The notes under the pieces: model-generated
What the model saw: the letters and a program-made list of their open reading frames with translations, nothing else
Told to the model about the DNA's origin: nothing
Database searches by the model: none
Shown here: positions 1-11,264 of the stretch, in pieces
Layout: each line of letters begins with the position of its first letter
Position numbering within the stretch: position 1 is the first letter of the stretch
Assembly: GCA_033065855.1 (NCBI GenBank)
Contig: JAVXUO010002075.1
Span: 62,001 to 126,000, forward strand
Direction: 5' to 3'
Source of the DNA: Escallonia rubra
Lineage: Eukaryota > Streptophyta > Magnoliopsida > Escalloniales > Escalloniaceae
DNA length: 64,000 bases
Position numbers and translations under genes: made by a program

Positions 1-1300
1 CTCTGCTTCTAACAATAATTTGGGTTCATGAAAAATATGTAATCCTATGCTCGTGCTAGAGCTATTGGAATATACTTATTTGAATGATAACATGTTATTC
101 ACATAGTTATTGTCTTTGTATGTTTCACTGTAATCCGGAATACCATCTATTCGTACGAGTCATCATGGCACACGCGATGCATGTGCAAAAATAAAATTAA
201 TAGTACAAATTTTGTTATAAAAAAAGCATCATGTATACGTGTTTATTGTTATATTCAGTAAAATGAATCTTAAATTACAGAAAAATAAGTTAGTCATACG
301 TGTCCAAACATAAGTTAGCAAAATATTATTATCGTATCAAACTTAGCCTTTAAATTTTACTTTAATTCTATTTTTTTGATGAATTTTAATTTGTGAAAAC
401 TAAGCATAATTTTATAGGTGATTACTTACCAATTAAGATTTTTATTTGTGTCACTTTTTAAAAAAAATTCTTTGAATGCCACTTGTCATCATTGTAGGTT
501 GGTAGTTATATAACACTAAAGAGGTGTTAAACCAAACCAAGTTTTGACTTAATAAGTAGTATATATGATATCAAGTTCTCCTGTATGGTTATTATCCTTG
601 TATATTCCACTCTCACGGGTTATAAGATTAGTTGAAACTCAATTGATAATTATCCTTTTAAATTTTAAATGTTTCTAAAAATTAAGAGTGTTTTTGCCTA
701 TAAAATGGTGAGTCCAAGGTACAATCTGGCTGAATTTAAATATTTTGTTTCTAAAGAGATTAAAAGTTTAGTAATACACCTTTCGAAAACAAAAGAGTAT
801 GAATTTACCCGAAAGGGGTGGTGATCCATCCCCACCATATAAAAATAATCCCAAAGGGTTAAATGGTTAAAACAAATTCTTAAAGGTATATTTTTTTTAA
901 TTTAAAAGGTTTACAAAAATTAAGAGTGTTTTTTCCATTTAAAAGTGTGAGGCTAGATTACAACATCGATAATAAGAACATCTTAATGACTACTCCTCCT
1001 TAGAGAAATATTCTAAGTTCAAGTATTATTATTAATTTTTTTTTTTGTAAGGTGAACCGATTATTGCATCAATTAACTTTTGCATGTAGATGCAGCCTTA
1101 AATTTATCGATATAGAACGAGATTAGCTTTTAGATGACTAGATGTCGTATTATCATATAAATGATATGTGCTAAAAACAAAAATCTTGTGGCATATATAT
1201 GCTGAATTGTATGGAGAACAAAATTAATAGCCTAATACGTTCTACTAAGATTAACAAGGTCATGCTTCATTAAAATAAAAGAGTGCCTCATAATACACTA
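1..1300. other. AT-rich intergenic DNA
   Basis: I see no gene here. The only structure is a diverged direct repeat: about 650-720 and about 885-955 share the core AAAATTAAGAGTGTTTTT and its surroundings. The rest is AT-rich DNA with short open frames only. Confidence 0.5.
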
Positions 1301-1728
1301 TCAAGAGAACTTTAGAATACATTATATAGATTGTTTAACAGTAGAAGAGGAAAGACAACATTAAGATTAATCGTAACTTTAGACAAATTGTATTTGAAAT
1401 TTGAAACTTAAGTTAGAAAAAATTGAAAAATGACTTGCTCTATATTTCAATTTCTAAACAAGAGATACATAAAAAAAACACCAATAAAATTACATTGTTA
1501 CCTAAAGAAAAATCTTATCAAGAGAGCTTTAGAATACACAATATACTCTTTGACACAAGGAGAGGAAAAAGAAGATAACAATAAGATCAATAGTAACTTT
1601 AGACAAATTGTGCTTGCATTTTGAAACTTAAATTATAAAAAATTGAAAAAGGACTACTACCTATATTTCAATTTTCAAATAAGCGATACATAAAAATGTA
1701 ATAAGATTACATCGTTACCAAAAGAAAT
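1301..1728. repeat. Diverged tandem duplication, about 217-bp unit, two copies
   Basis: Copy 1 (1301-1517) and copy 2 (1518 to about 1728) align along their whole length. Shared landmarks are TCAAGAGA, TTTAGAATACA, GTAACTTTAGACAAATTG and TATTTCAATTT. They differ by many substitutions and small indels, so the duplication is old. The 64-codon frame at 1430-1624 lies across it and shows no sign of coding. Confidence 0.7.
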
Positions 1729-2712
1729 ACATTGGCTGGACTTTTTTTACTCCAAACGACCATGCTACAAGAAATGGATATCACTCTACCAAAAGAAATA
1801 AGGTGGATAATGGATGATACTGAAAGTCTTAAATGACGAGATTTTGAACTTTAGCAGAAATGTTTGTTAGAAAAAGTGCCAAATTTTTAAAAGTTAACAG
1901 TAGATAACTTAAGAAAATCCTTGAAAGCTACAACTACTATATTTGTTACCTAAGCAATTGAATTTTTAAATGTACGATGTTGGGTAGGTCACAGGAGTTT
2001 ATTTGATTTTTAGTTTTAAATATACACCATTTAAGCTCCTAAGTTTCTCTGTTCTACAAAATTTGTTACAAACATATTAGTCCTAACTCCTTTCCATCAG
2101 ACAATTTACTTTTAATGATCATTTTTGGGTTACAATTTTAAATTTTTAGGTAATATCACATAATTGTAATTCAATTTTTTTCTCCGTTCCTAACTTTTAT
2201 CTCCCACTTCTGAAAACTTGTATAAATACCATAAAACCATATTACAAGTGATTGGACAACTCAAATATATACACTTCATGCAAACATATTATGTGCGTCA
2301 AATTGTATTTAGCACACTTTCTTTACCTTAATTACCCAAATGTCAAACATGTAGTGTTTGATGAGAATTGTAAAATATGTTTGAAACTGATTACAATGTC
2401 AGTATATCTTGGGTAACAAGATTTGATGTGGAAAAGTTAGGATTATCTTTAGTGGCAACTCGATGTGATAAAAGAAACAAGTATGATAAACAGTGACAAA
2501 TATTATCGGTACTTGATAAAATATTAATTAGTAATTCGCACTTGAAAGTAAGACTATATTTTCTACAATGAACTTTCCATGCTTTGATTCTTTAATTAAT
2601 AGTTTACGGTTGATTTACTTATGATGGTTTCGTTAAAATAGTCATGGCACTACTTAAGTTTGATTATATTTTTCACCGAGGTTTATAACATTTTTATTTA
2701 AAATCACCATCT
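1729..2712. other. AT-rich intergenic DNA, possibly the body of a Helitron
   Basis: No gene is visible. The right edge is a Helitron-type 3' hairpin at 2713-2740, so part of this stretch may be the 3' body of that element. I could not place its 5' TC end. Confidence 0.35.
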
Positions 2713-2740
2713 CACGTGCAAAGCACGTGATCTTTACTAG
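2713..2740 (+). mobile_element. Helitron-type 3' terminus
   Basis: A 7-bp perfect stem (CACGTGC, loop AAA, GCACGTG; 2713-2729) is followed 11 bases later by ACTAG ending at 2740, with T as the next base. A GC-rich hairpin just before CTRR, and insertion between A and T, are the known Helitron 3' signature. Two similar hairpins occur near 58.77 and 61.23 kb on the other strand. Confidence 0.55.
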
Positions 2741-2933
2741 TATCACAAAATTGACAGTCACAATCCACTTCTCAAACTCCACTACCGTTACCAAAGATCC
2801 AAAATGCTACGAAAAATATTTAAGAGCGTCACAGATATCTTTCAGCAACAAAAGTGAAGCGAAGCGAAATAAAGAAAAGTGAAGTATGGTTTTGAATCCC
2901 TAATAGTTATCTTTTGTTGTAGATTGAATCAGC

Positions 2934-3072
2934 ATGAGATGAGGATGTACAAAATGGAAGTCGACCCATAAATGAGATACTGCGTGTCAATATTTCGAGT
3001 CGTAGGTTAACGTAACATGAGATGAGAATATACATAGTGATAGTCAACCTTAAACGAGATACTGCATGTCAA
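2934..3072. repeat. Direct repeat of about 57 bp, two copies
   Basis: About 2934-2990 and 3017-3072 share ATGAGATGAG, a middle part with GTCAACC or GTCGACC, and GAGATACTGCRTGTCAA at the end. The second copy runs straight into the CAGTGGCGGAGCCAG motif at 3072. Confidence 0.5.
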
Positions 3073-3187
3073 CAGTGGCGGAGCCAGAAATGTTGAGCAG
3101 GGTGAGAACTTGATTTTTTTTTTTCGATTTAGCGATAAGGATATGCCTAAACTCATGCCTTAATAAGTTTGTCCATGCTTTCTTTCG

Positions 3188-3403
3188 TTGCCAAAACTTT
3201 TAAGAGCAGATGTACTGCGAGGAAACTGGCGGTGGTTCAAGGGAGATGTACTGCGAGGAAATTGCGGTGGTTCTGAAATTGGGTTCGAGATCTCCACCCA
3301 GTTCAGCAAACATGGTGCCTCTGTTGCTATCATGGGCCGCTGCAAATCATCATCGCCTCTGCCGTTTCCATTCTCATGTCCTTCGGTATTTGGGTTACTC
3401 TTG
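3188..3403 (+). pseudogene. Fragment of a peroxisomal 2,4-dienoyl-CoA reductase-like gene
   Basis: One frame contains EIGFEISTQFSKHGASVAIM. This closely matches, from memory, the nucleotide-binding region of plant peroxisomal 2,4-dienoyl-CoA reductases, which are short-chain dehydrogenases (GGGSGIGFEIS then GKHGASVAIMGRR). The glycine-rich loop is damaged: GGSEIGFE stands where GGSGIGFE is expected. About 20 codons later the match continues only in another frame (SAVSILMSFGI). The short segment DVLRGN is duplicated upstream. No full catalytic domain follows, so this is a broken piece and not a gene. Related motifs CAGTGGCRGAGCCAGA lie on both sides (3072 and 4087), which suggests mobile-element carriage. 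The parent family is fairly sure; how it arrived is inference. Confidence 0.6.
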
Positions 3404-3409
3404 TAATTT

Positions 3410-4265
3410 GTTGGCCACCACATTAGTTTCCATGGATTTTCAGAGATTGGTTTTACTTTTGAGTGTGAAAGAATCTGCTTTGTGGAATCAGTGATGCTCC
3501 ATGGAGTGCATGACTCGTTTCCACCTCCATTCATCCTCAAGTTAGTTCTACCTATGTTGCATTGTACTCTTGTGCAAGCCCCACAGGAACTTCAAGCTCC
3601 CCTTTCCCTCTCATCCCGAACAATGTGCACGGTGTTGCAGTGCTACTTCCTCCGCCGCTGGTGGTAACGCACTATTGCCTGAACAAGAGAGAATACGAAG
3701 GCAGCAGGTGGGCATGTGCCCCCCACTGCCTCCGCTACTGCATGCCAAAATTCCGACCATCCGATTTCACATCTGTCTACGTCATCGTGGTTGCTTCACT
3801 TCCTTGCATGGAGCAGATTAGAAGATGGGTTCATGACAGAACTTATAGAGAAAACCCCAAAGAGTTCCTCTTATAAGATCACTTTGGAAACATATGTACT
3901 ACACTTCAATTGCATTGGTTTGCTTTGCAGATTGTCCAAAAGATGCACCTATCTTGAGCGATCATCCAAACTTGATGTCTTGTGGCTCAAGATGCGTTGT
4001 ACGTTGGGCACCTCGTGCTCCAGCAACGCATTGATGGTCTACTAGGCTTTCAGTTTCTTACATCGAGGCAGACATATAAAGCTTGCAGTGGCAGAGCCAG
4101 AGCGGTCAAACCTTAATAGTGTAGAGGTGATTAATGTGTTAAAACAAAAAAAATTAAACCAAGGTGATCAATTGATCGCCAGTTACAATAGCTGATCTGC
4201 CCCCAAAGAGGGCTAGCCTCGACTACCATGTATATAGGTCTTAAAGCTTAGGTCTATATACATTG
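3410..4265. other. Unrecognised GC-richer segment
   Basis: This stretch is less AT-rich than its flanks and has several overlapping frames of 60-126 codons on both strands (3160-3540 minus; 3482-3667, 3562-3876 and 3716-4045 plus). None shows a family motif I know and no frame dominates. It may be further decayed exon material travelling with the dienoyl-CoA reductase fragment. Confidence 0.3.
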
Positions 4266-4273
4266 GAACTTGA

Positions 4274-5188
4274 CTAGCCTATTTGTAAGTTTTGATATGA
4301 GAGAAAAGAAAAGAAAAAAAAAAGGAAGGGAAGGGAAGAGAAAAGAAGAGAAGACAATATTCCTTCATCTTGTTTGTGAGTTTAAGAGAGAAAAGAAAGT
4401 ATCATGTATTTCTTTTGTTTGTGAGTTAAAAAAAAAGAAAAGAAAAGACACCGATTACATATATATCCCCATACTATGTTGTGATAATTCTAACAAAAAT
4501 TATCATGTATGATCTTAAAAAAGAACATAATTCTGACATAGAAACAAATTAGTCATTAATAACATCATACAAAATTCATACCGTATTATAAGCCTTAACG
4601 TCATTGGTTATTGTCACTGTAGAAAAAACAAAAATTAGCTATAAATTGATTACAAACATCCAAACATCCAAATCTTATAAATGTCATACTAAATGCAAAA
4701 CAATTAGTCATGAATCAACTCTAATTTAGTCTTCATTATCTCAAGACTCAAGGTAATATGGATACTATTAAAATATTACTTATAATAGTTTCTTCTCTCC
4801 GTTTCTTCTTAATTTTGGAAGGAAAGATTTTGAGACAAAAAAAACCAAACTTTCCTCAATTTTTTCTTCTTTTCTCTACTTAAAAAAACTCACAAATTAG
4901 AGAAAAGTGAGGAAATAAGTCACTTTCCTTTCTTTTCCTCTTTTTCTTTCTTAAAAAAAAACTCGCAAACAGGCTATACTTATAATAGTTTCCTTTCTCT
5001 CCGTTTCTTCTCAATTTTGGAAGGAAAGATTTTGAGACAAAAGAAGCCCAAACTTTCTTCCCTTTTTTTTTCTTTTCTCTACTTAAAAAAAAAAAACTCA
5101 CAAACTAGAGAAAAGTGAGGAAATAAGTCACTTTCCTTTCTTTTCCTCTTTTTTCTTTCTTAAAAAAAAAACTCGCAAACAGGCTATA
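4274..5188. repeat. AG/CT-rich element with inverted ends and a 200-bp internal tandem duplication
   Basis: The left end (TAGCCTATTTGTAAGTTTT, 4275 on) is the inverse of the right end, which reads TAGCCTGTTTGCGAGTTTT on the minus strand. Inside, 4778-4977 and 4978-5188 are near-identical tandem copies ending in AACTCGCAAACAGGCTATAC. The arms are almost pure purine on one strand and pyrimidine on the other. It is probably a nonautonomous TIR element that duplicated its right arm; the superfamily is not clear. Confidence 0.5.
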
Positions 5189-5406
5189 CAAGTCAATAAT
5201 GACATTCCTGTTACTTTATGTAGATTGTCTGTTTAATACACAGTCATCCAAAGGAATGTGAGTGCCATTACGCCACTAGAACTGCCTAATAAAAATATTT
5301 GTTATATACTTCTGAATATTTTAGTTATTTACTTTTTTTGCAATCTAGAATTTTGATAGCCCTAGCCAAATCCATACCAGTAACAACAAATTTTGGCTCC
5401 TATCCG

Positions 5407-5604
5407 GGTTGTAAGAATCTTCCTTCAACCCCGTATATAGTGAGAATTAATTGTCACTAAATGTTTATAGTGGTTTTTCTTTTAACACTTTCAGTGACAA
5501 TTATTAGCAATATTTTTTTAACGTTACTAAATAAAAATCACTAGAAACATTTAGAGACGATTGATTGTCGCTATATAGGGGGTAGAAGGAAGATTCTTCC
5601 AACC
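5407..5604. mobile_element. Fold-back MITE, about 198 bp
   Basis: The two halves are inverted copies over about 75 bases. The left arm reads GGTTGTAAGAATCTTCCTTC. The right arm, read on the minus strand, gives GGTTGGAAGAATCTTCCTTC, and both continue through ACCCC, TATATAG, TCACTAAATG or TCTCTAAATG, and a TTTTT stretch. It has no coding capacity. I could not define a clear target-site duplication, so the superfamily is left open. Confidence 0.7.
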
Positions 5605-5842
5605 AGAGTAATAGCCAATTTTTTTCCTACCCGTAAACCGAATAAAGAACTTTACTAACTAAATAACTGAATGCCCAACTAAAAGTTCTAAACACCGATT
5701 TTTTTTCAATGCAACGGTGATACTGAAGATGAGATACAACCAAGGGATAAGATGAGATGAGATTAAAAAAAAAAATTAGATCTCGCATATATGTTATACC
5801 ACGTCAATCTGTCACCTTTATTAAAAAAAAAGTTTTTTCGGA

Positions 5843-6208
5843 CACTGGTTGCAGTAGTTTTCCCCCTAAATAATACTGTTTTAAAACTTAATTATCAATC
5901 TACTTTATTTTGAAACTTATTTACCCGCATACCACACTTTTTGCAATCGTTGTTTGAAACCACGACTTCGAAGTATAAATTACTGTTTCAAACAGCGATT
6001 TCTACCTTAAAAGTCGTGGTTTCAGATAGCGATTTCTATTATAAAGTAAAAATCACTGTTTCAAACAGCGATTTCTACTTTGAAGTCGTGGTTTCAAACA
6101 GCGATTTCCAAAAGTGTGGTATGCGAGTAAATAAGTTTCAAAATAGAGTAAATTGGTAATTAAGTTTTAAAACAGTATTATTTAGAAAAAAAACTCCTGA
6201 TCGCAGTG
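5843..6208. mobile_element. Fold-back MITE with internal repeats, just upstream of ycf23
   Basis: Arms of about 100 bp (from CACTGG at 5843 and to CAGTG at 6208) are inverted copies. Both contain CTAAATAATACTGTTTTAAA, then AACTTAATTA, then GAAACTTATTTAC and GCATACCACACTTTT. The centre (about 5950-6110) holds several direct and inverted copies of GTTTCAAACAGCGATTTC alternating with AAGTCGTGGTTTCA. It ends about 125 bp before the ycf23 start codon, so it lies in or next to that promoter or 5' UTR. The 72-codon frame at 5941-6159 is a product of the repeats. Confidence 0.75.
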
Positions 6209-6332
6209 GTAAAATGTTTCAAGGTTTAATTTGCAAAATACAGTGTCTCTGAAATACTGTAGTTTAAATTCTCTTATCTCTTCCCCCTCCAGCTTCACAT
6301 CCAAACCAGAGACGAGAGCAGGGGAGAGAAAG

Positions 6333-9300
6333 ATGAGCAGTTCCACCTTTGCACCCATCACTTCTAACATCCTGTTGAAACCCAATCTAAATTCACTTGT
6401 ACCTAGCAATCCATCTCTTCCAAATCACCTGCCATATGCCAGAAGAAGAGTTTCCTTAACTACAAAGGCTTTGCTTTCCACCACCAAAGAAACAGTCTTG
6501 GAGGACTTCCATAAAAGAAGAGCTCTCAAGGTGCTCCCTTGCTTAAACTTATATGAGCCTACTTCTTTCCCGTTTCAGAGGAAACTGGAAGAAATATGAG
6601 TGTGAGATGAATTTGGAATTTTGGTCACCTTATCAGCTTGATTTTATTTTGTTTTTTTTTTTCCATTTGGGTTCATACATTTTCCCCTCTTTTGAAACAT
6701 TTTTGCCTATTTTATAAAGGGATTTTGCATTAGGTTGATGTGGAAAAACTATTGCCATTCGCCTAATTGCTAATGGTACTACTGGTACATCCATCTATGC
6801 ATCAAGTACAAGTTTGCAACTATGCATAGGTAACCTTGTCTTTAGAGGATCGTACACGGAGTGCCATTAGCATATAAGGAGTGCAAGTAGGGGGGCACCC
6901 TATTTTTATGGGTTTCTGATATATGAGAATCTGTGTCCTTTACAGATTATTTCAGGCTTGCAGAACTTGAATCGGGACAATGTTGCTTCTGTGGTTACTG
7001 CTGCTGATAAGGTTAGACTTACGGATGCTTTAGTATTGGTTGATTGCAAATGTTTCTTATGGTTAGCTCTTCACTAGAAGATGAGCCTTTGGCACGATGG
7101 TAAGGCTGCACCACACACCTAAGGGTCGACTTAAAACGTGGTTACGACCTCTTGTCACGATAGTTGATGGGAGTGGCTGCATTTCGCTTAGCTTGCTAAT
7201 AGCCTTGGTGTAATGGTTAGGTTGAGGCAGTATGGCCACGGGGTCACCTTTTGTGGCACGGTATTAGCCCCTTATTAGAACATGTGGGAAAGAGAAAGAC
7301 TGCGTAATATGACCGGATGATCCTCCCCAGAACCCTCAGTGAGAGGAGTCTTGTGCAGTCCCTGCCCTTTAGTTAGCTTTCAACTCTCAATTCTCAAGGT
7401 ACAAAAGTATATCCTCTTTAACATGCCAGGATTTCCTTAAAACTCATCTGAACTAGAATTAACCACAGAGGGATGCCCAGAGACTACTGCAGAGTGCAGA
7501 CTAGAGATGCCTCAGTGAAGGCTGTCAGTATCTGAAAAAAAGTGAAGGTTGTAAGCAAAACACAAGCGAAAATTACAGTCAAGAAAGAACTTGCAATATG
7601 AAAAGGGAAAACTATTAGAAAACCCCTAGCCATGCCGCTTCCCAAGTTTCGGGGATTGATTGGATCGGAAATTCTCATGACCATCAGGTTATTATTATGC
7701 TTTATACTCTCAAATGATACTTGCGGAAACTGCCATAGCCAGATTCTTCATCTTGGCAAAAAATGACTTTATATAGTAATCTTGTATTTTGCAACTCAGC
7801 ATCCCACGTACTGAGTGTTTTGGTTTACATTTCGAAATCAAGAAGCTCAATCTACTCATTGGCAGATTGCAAATTTTCTACCACATATACCTCTCTACTG
7901 GTAAGTGTCACTCACAAGGATTCCAAGTGATTTCTAACCATGTCTGACCGTGCATACAGGGGGGAGCAACTCATGTGGACATCGCCTGTGACCCAGAGTT
8001 GGTGAAACTTGCAACTAGCTTGACATCTCTGCCGGTAAATTCGATTCCTTTTAGTTGAACTACAGCAACTATATTCAGAGAGTACCATACGATCGATAGT
8101 TATTGTTTATTTCCTTATCACATTCAGACTTACTTTGTCAGATATCTAAGCATGCAAACACTTATAGCTTAATGGCATTGCTAATTTATCTGGAATAAGA
8201 ACAGGAACGACTGAGCCCCCAAGGGGCAGCTCAACCAGTACTGAACCTGGGATTCATTCTTAAGGTCTTTTGCTCAAGTTTCCTTGGGGTGAGGCCAAGA
8301 GGAACCAATTCTTTGCAATTCCCCTTGGCCAGGCATCGATGGTCTGCCTTTGGCCCGCCAAGGAGGTGAATGTAATACGGTGCGTGCAAGCAAGCCGGTT
8401 ATACCACCTACTGGCCAGGTTCGATAGTAACAGAACTAAGTGCATGATAAACTTTAGTGACACTGGTGATGATGCTAGTTTGCAATGCGCTTGTTTGCTC
8501 AGTAGTTGGACTCAAATACTGGTTCTCTATCCAGGTTTTTTGACAGTAAATGTATTTTTTCAACAGGAACACATATATGACGTCATTAATGTTTCTTCCT
8601 ACTCACTAAATTTATTATGGCAGACTAAGCTAAATGAATTAATCATTTTGTCTGACGGTTTTTACGGCTTTGATTACCAAGGAATAGAGACTTTACAAAG
8701 CCACTATCTAGTTACCTGACTATTTGCACCTTCCCTCTTAATATTTCTTCCTTAATTCTACCCCTTCCTTACTGGCTTAATGCATATCAAACAGAACCAG
8801 CAAATGCAGCCGCTCTGTTCTTCAAAGAGAATCATGATACTGTTTCGACAAATTAAGCTGATTCTGTACATAAAATATGTAGTGTCTTTCTTTTGCAGGT
8901 TTGTGTTTCTTCCGTGGATCCAGCAGCATTTTTAGCTGCTGTGGAAGCAGGAGCCTTGATGGTAAGATCATTAACTTATGATCATATATTTTTATTCATA
9001 CAGCAAATTATCTGTAAAAATTTTCCAATTATAATACCAAACAAGATGTGTCTATGTAGGTGGAGATTGGAAACTATGATTCGTTCTACGAGAAGGGTGT
9101 GATTTTCTCCCCAGAACAGGTATCAGGAATTATAGGGCCGACAGGCGATGTTCTTCACTTTAGTTTAGTTCAGCATGCATATCCCACTGATCAAACTCAA
9201 GTAACTGTGTTGGAAAGTTCTTAAGAAAGAAGGAAAGATTGAGAAGCTTTTATGAGTCGCTGTATATTTTCTAGGATTTCTTATGCATACCCTTAGACTG

Positions 9301-10281
9301 ATCTACACTTCTATTATAATCTGTATATCATCCTTATCCTGATTACAATATCTTGAGCCAATTCATTCTGGTTTTCTGTGAATTCTACTAGGTGCTCTTA
9401 CTTACTCTGTCGATAACTGTTGCAGATACTGAGTCTAACCAAGGAGACCAAGAGGATTCTTCCATCTGTGACACTATCCGTTACTGTGCCTCACACGTTA
9501 AGCCTCCCTGATCAGGTTAACCAGCACTTCGCCACAGCGATACATCCCACAATTGCTATCGGAACAATACTTTCATAATATGCTCTACTTTTTCGTATAT
9601 ACAGGTCAAGTTAGCAGAGCAGTTGGAACAAGAAGGTGTTGACATCATCCAAACTGAAGGAGGAAAATGCTCAAGTCCCTCAAAGGCTGGTATTCTTGGG
9701 TTGATAGAGAAGGTAAATCAATATAAATTAGACTGCTACCAACTTTCTTAGATCGATAGTGCCCTGAGGGCACATGTTAAGCTTAAAATGCAAAGCAGAT
9801 GTTGTTGACAACGATGCATTGGCATCTGTTCTCACACATACAATGTATCGTAAAAATCAATCACTATGTAACGATGAAGTTACTCAGATCTTGCACGTCT
9901 AACGCATAACGTCAATTTTGATTTGCCACTTTGGTTCTTATAGGCAAGCCCAACACTAGCAGCAGCATATTCTATCTCACGGGCCGTAAAGATCCCAGTT
10001 ATGTGTTCGTCCGGACTAAGTGCAGTTACGGCACCAATGGCAATCACAGCCGGAGCTGCAGGGGTGGTAAGTTTTCAATCATTTTGCTGCTGTAAATTGG
10101 TTTCTTCTTCCATGTCTAGAGACTGAATATTATCTTCTTTGGAAAACAGGGTGTGGGCTCAGCAGTTAACAAGCTCAATGATGTGGTCGCGATGATTGCA
10201 GAAGTTAGAAGCCTAGCTGATTCCTTAAATTTATCCAGAGACAGGCAAAATGTACCTCAAAAGAAGGCTTTGAGACTGTGA
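6333..10281 (+). CDS. ycf23: Plastid-targeted Ycf23/DUF561 family protein, 9 exons
   Basis: Exons: 6333-6530, 6946-7011, 7960-8034, 8899-8961, 9060-9119, 9426-9515, 9605-9712, 9944-10066 and 10150-10281. All introns are GT/AG and every exon is in phase 0; the product is 304 aa. I chose the ATG at 6333 because it opens a Ser/Thr/Asn-rich, basic N-terminus (to about residue 50) typical of a plastid transit peptide; an in-frame ATG at 6231 is also possible. The mature part matches, from memory, algal and cyanobacterial Ycf23: GGATHVDIACDPELV, VCVSSVDP, VEIGNYDSFY, ILPSVTLSVTVPHTLSLPDQ, GVDIIQTEGG, ASPTLAAAYSISRAVKIPV and a final GAAGVGVGSAVNKL. The fold is probably a TIM-type barrel; its biochemical role is unknown to me. 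Introns 2 and 3 carry tRNA-like repeats. It converges with the HMG gene. Confidence 0.9.
7078..7375 (+). mobile_element. Probable SINE in ycf23 intron 2
   Basis: This block contains two tRNA-like starts resembling Pol III box A (TTGGCACGATGGTAAGGCTG and TTGGTGTAATGGTTAGGTTG), and ends with GAGAGGAGTCTTGTGCAGTC then CCCTTTAGTTAG. This layout is familiar from plant tRNA-derived SINEs. No target-site duplication was resolved. Confidence 0.45.
8211..8440 (+). repeat. Dispersed repeat with tRNA-like start in ycf23 intron 3
   Basis: It starts near AGCCCCCAAGGGGCAGCTCA, which resembles a degenerate box A, and ends near CCAGGTTCGATAG, which resembles box B. It is GC-richer than the surrounding intron. 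The frames at 8260-8463 (minus) and 8270-8719 (plus) are its by-products. Whether it is a SINE is uncertain. Confidence 0.35.
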
Positions 10282-11264
10282 TGCCCAGAATTTGCACCCA
10301 TGGAAGATGCAGAATGGTGGTACTCCTTTAGTGGGATAACTGAATAAGAACCAGAACTTTTTACTTTCTTAGTTTCATAATTTGAACAAAATGCTTACAA
10401 GATTTGCTGTTTATCCTAGTTGATAGTCTATGCTATGTATGGGTTAGTATACAGTTCTCAAACTGAACCTCCTCGATAACAATAATGAGAGGGAAAGGCA
10501 GACGGATGTATGGAGGCTCAGATCAAATGAATTCATCTGCTTGAAGATCCCTAATTGCATGAATATCAGTTAGATGATCGTCTCAGCGATCCGTAATGAA
10601 TGACAATAATGAGAGGGAAGCATTCTCCAAAACCTTCATGGCTTTATTATAATTCTCGTACGAGGGAGAAGATAGTTTCCTCTGATAGATTGAACAGGCT
10701 GCCGATAGGACTTACCATTATCCTCAGATATCAGAACTTTAGGTCTGACAAAGGAAGTACAATCACGAAACATTATTGAGACCATTCTCCAATAGCTTCA
10801 GCTTTTAAAGCATATCGTAACTTAACGTGATATTTAGAACTCTAGTTAGGCAAGGTTTTCGGCTCAATTCTCCTCGCTTACAATTTGTCCCACTTTACGT
10901 TAGTGCTAGATGCACTCACATTTGTTTGTGCACGTTAATTTGTCTCCCCGCATGCAATGGGGGTTTGCGAGTGAAGAAGTGTTTGCACGATATACATTGT
11001 CTCTAACAACTTAAACTTTTAGTTTTGATAGCTAGCTCAACAAAGAGAGCGGGAGAGACATTGCTCCGGTGACCAATCCGTGCGATCGTCCACAGAAAAT
11101 TCTGTATACCACTGAAGTCACAGCTCCAATAAAAAATTTACTGTGTCCAAGTTAATATGTGCAAAATATTATACAGCGACGAAGGTTTACATCCAATATA
11201 CAAATGATTTCCCACTTGCTACTCGTACTGAATATTTTGCCTGAAAAATAGAATATCAAGTGCA
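10282..11264. other. 3' region between the convergent ycf23 and HMG genes
   Basis: This holds the 3' UTRs of two genes that run towards each other. A short repeat, AATAATGAGAGGGAA, occurs at about 10481 and 10604. No open frame or RNA gene is evident. Confidence 0.5.

Noticed and set aside
3160-3540. 126-codon minus-strand frame
   Set aside because: It is antisense to the recognisable dienoyl-CoA reductase fragment and has no motif of its own.
8270-8719. 149-codon plus frame in ycf23 intron 3
   Set aside because: It coincides with a dispersed repeat and lies between two well-supported exons.
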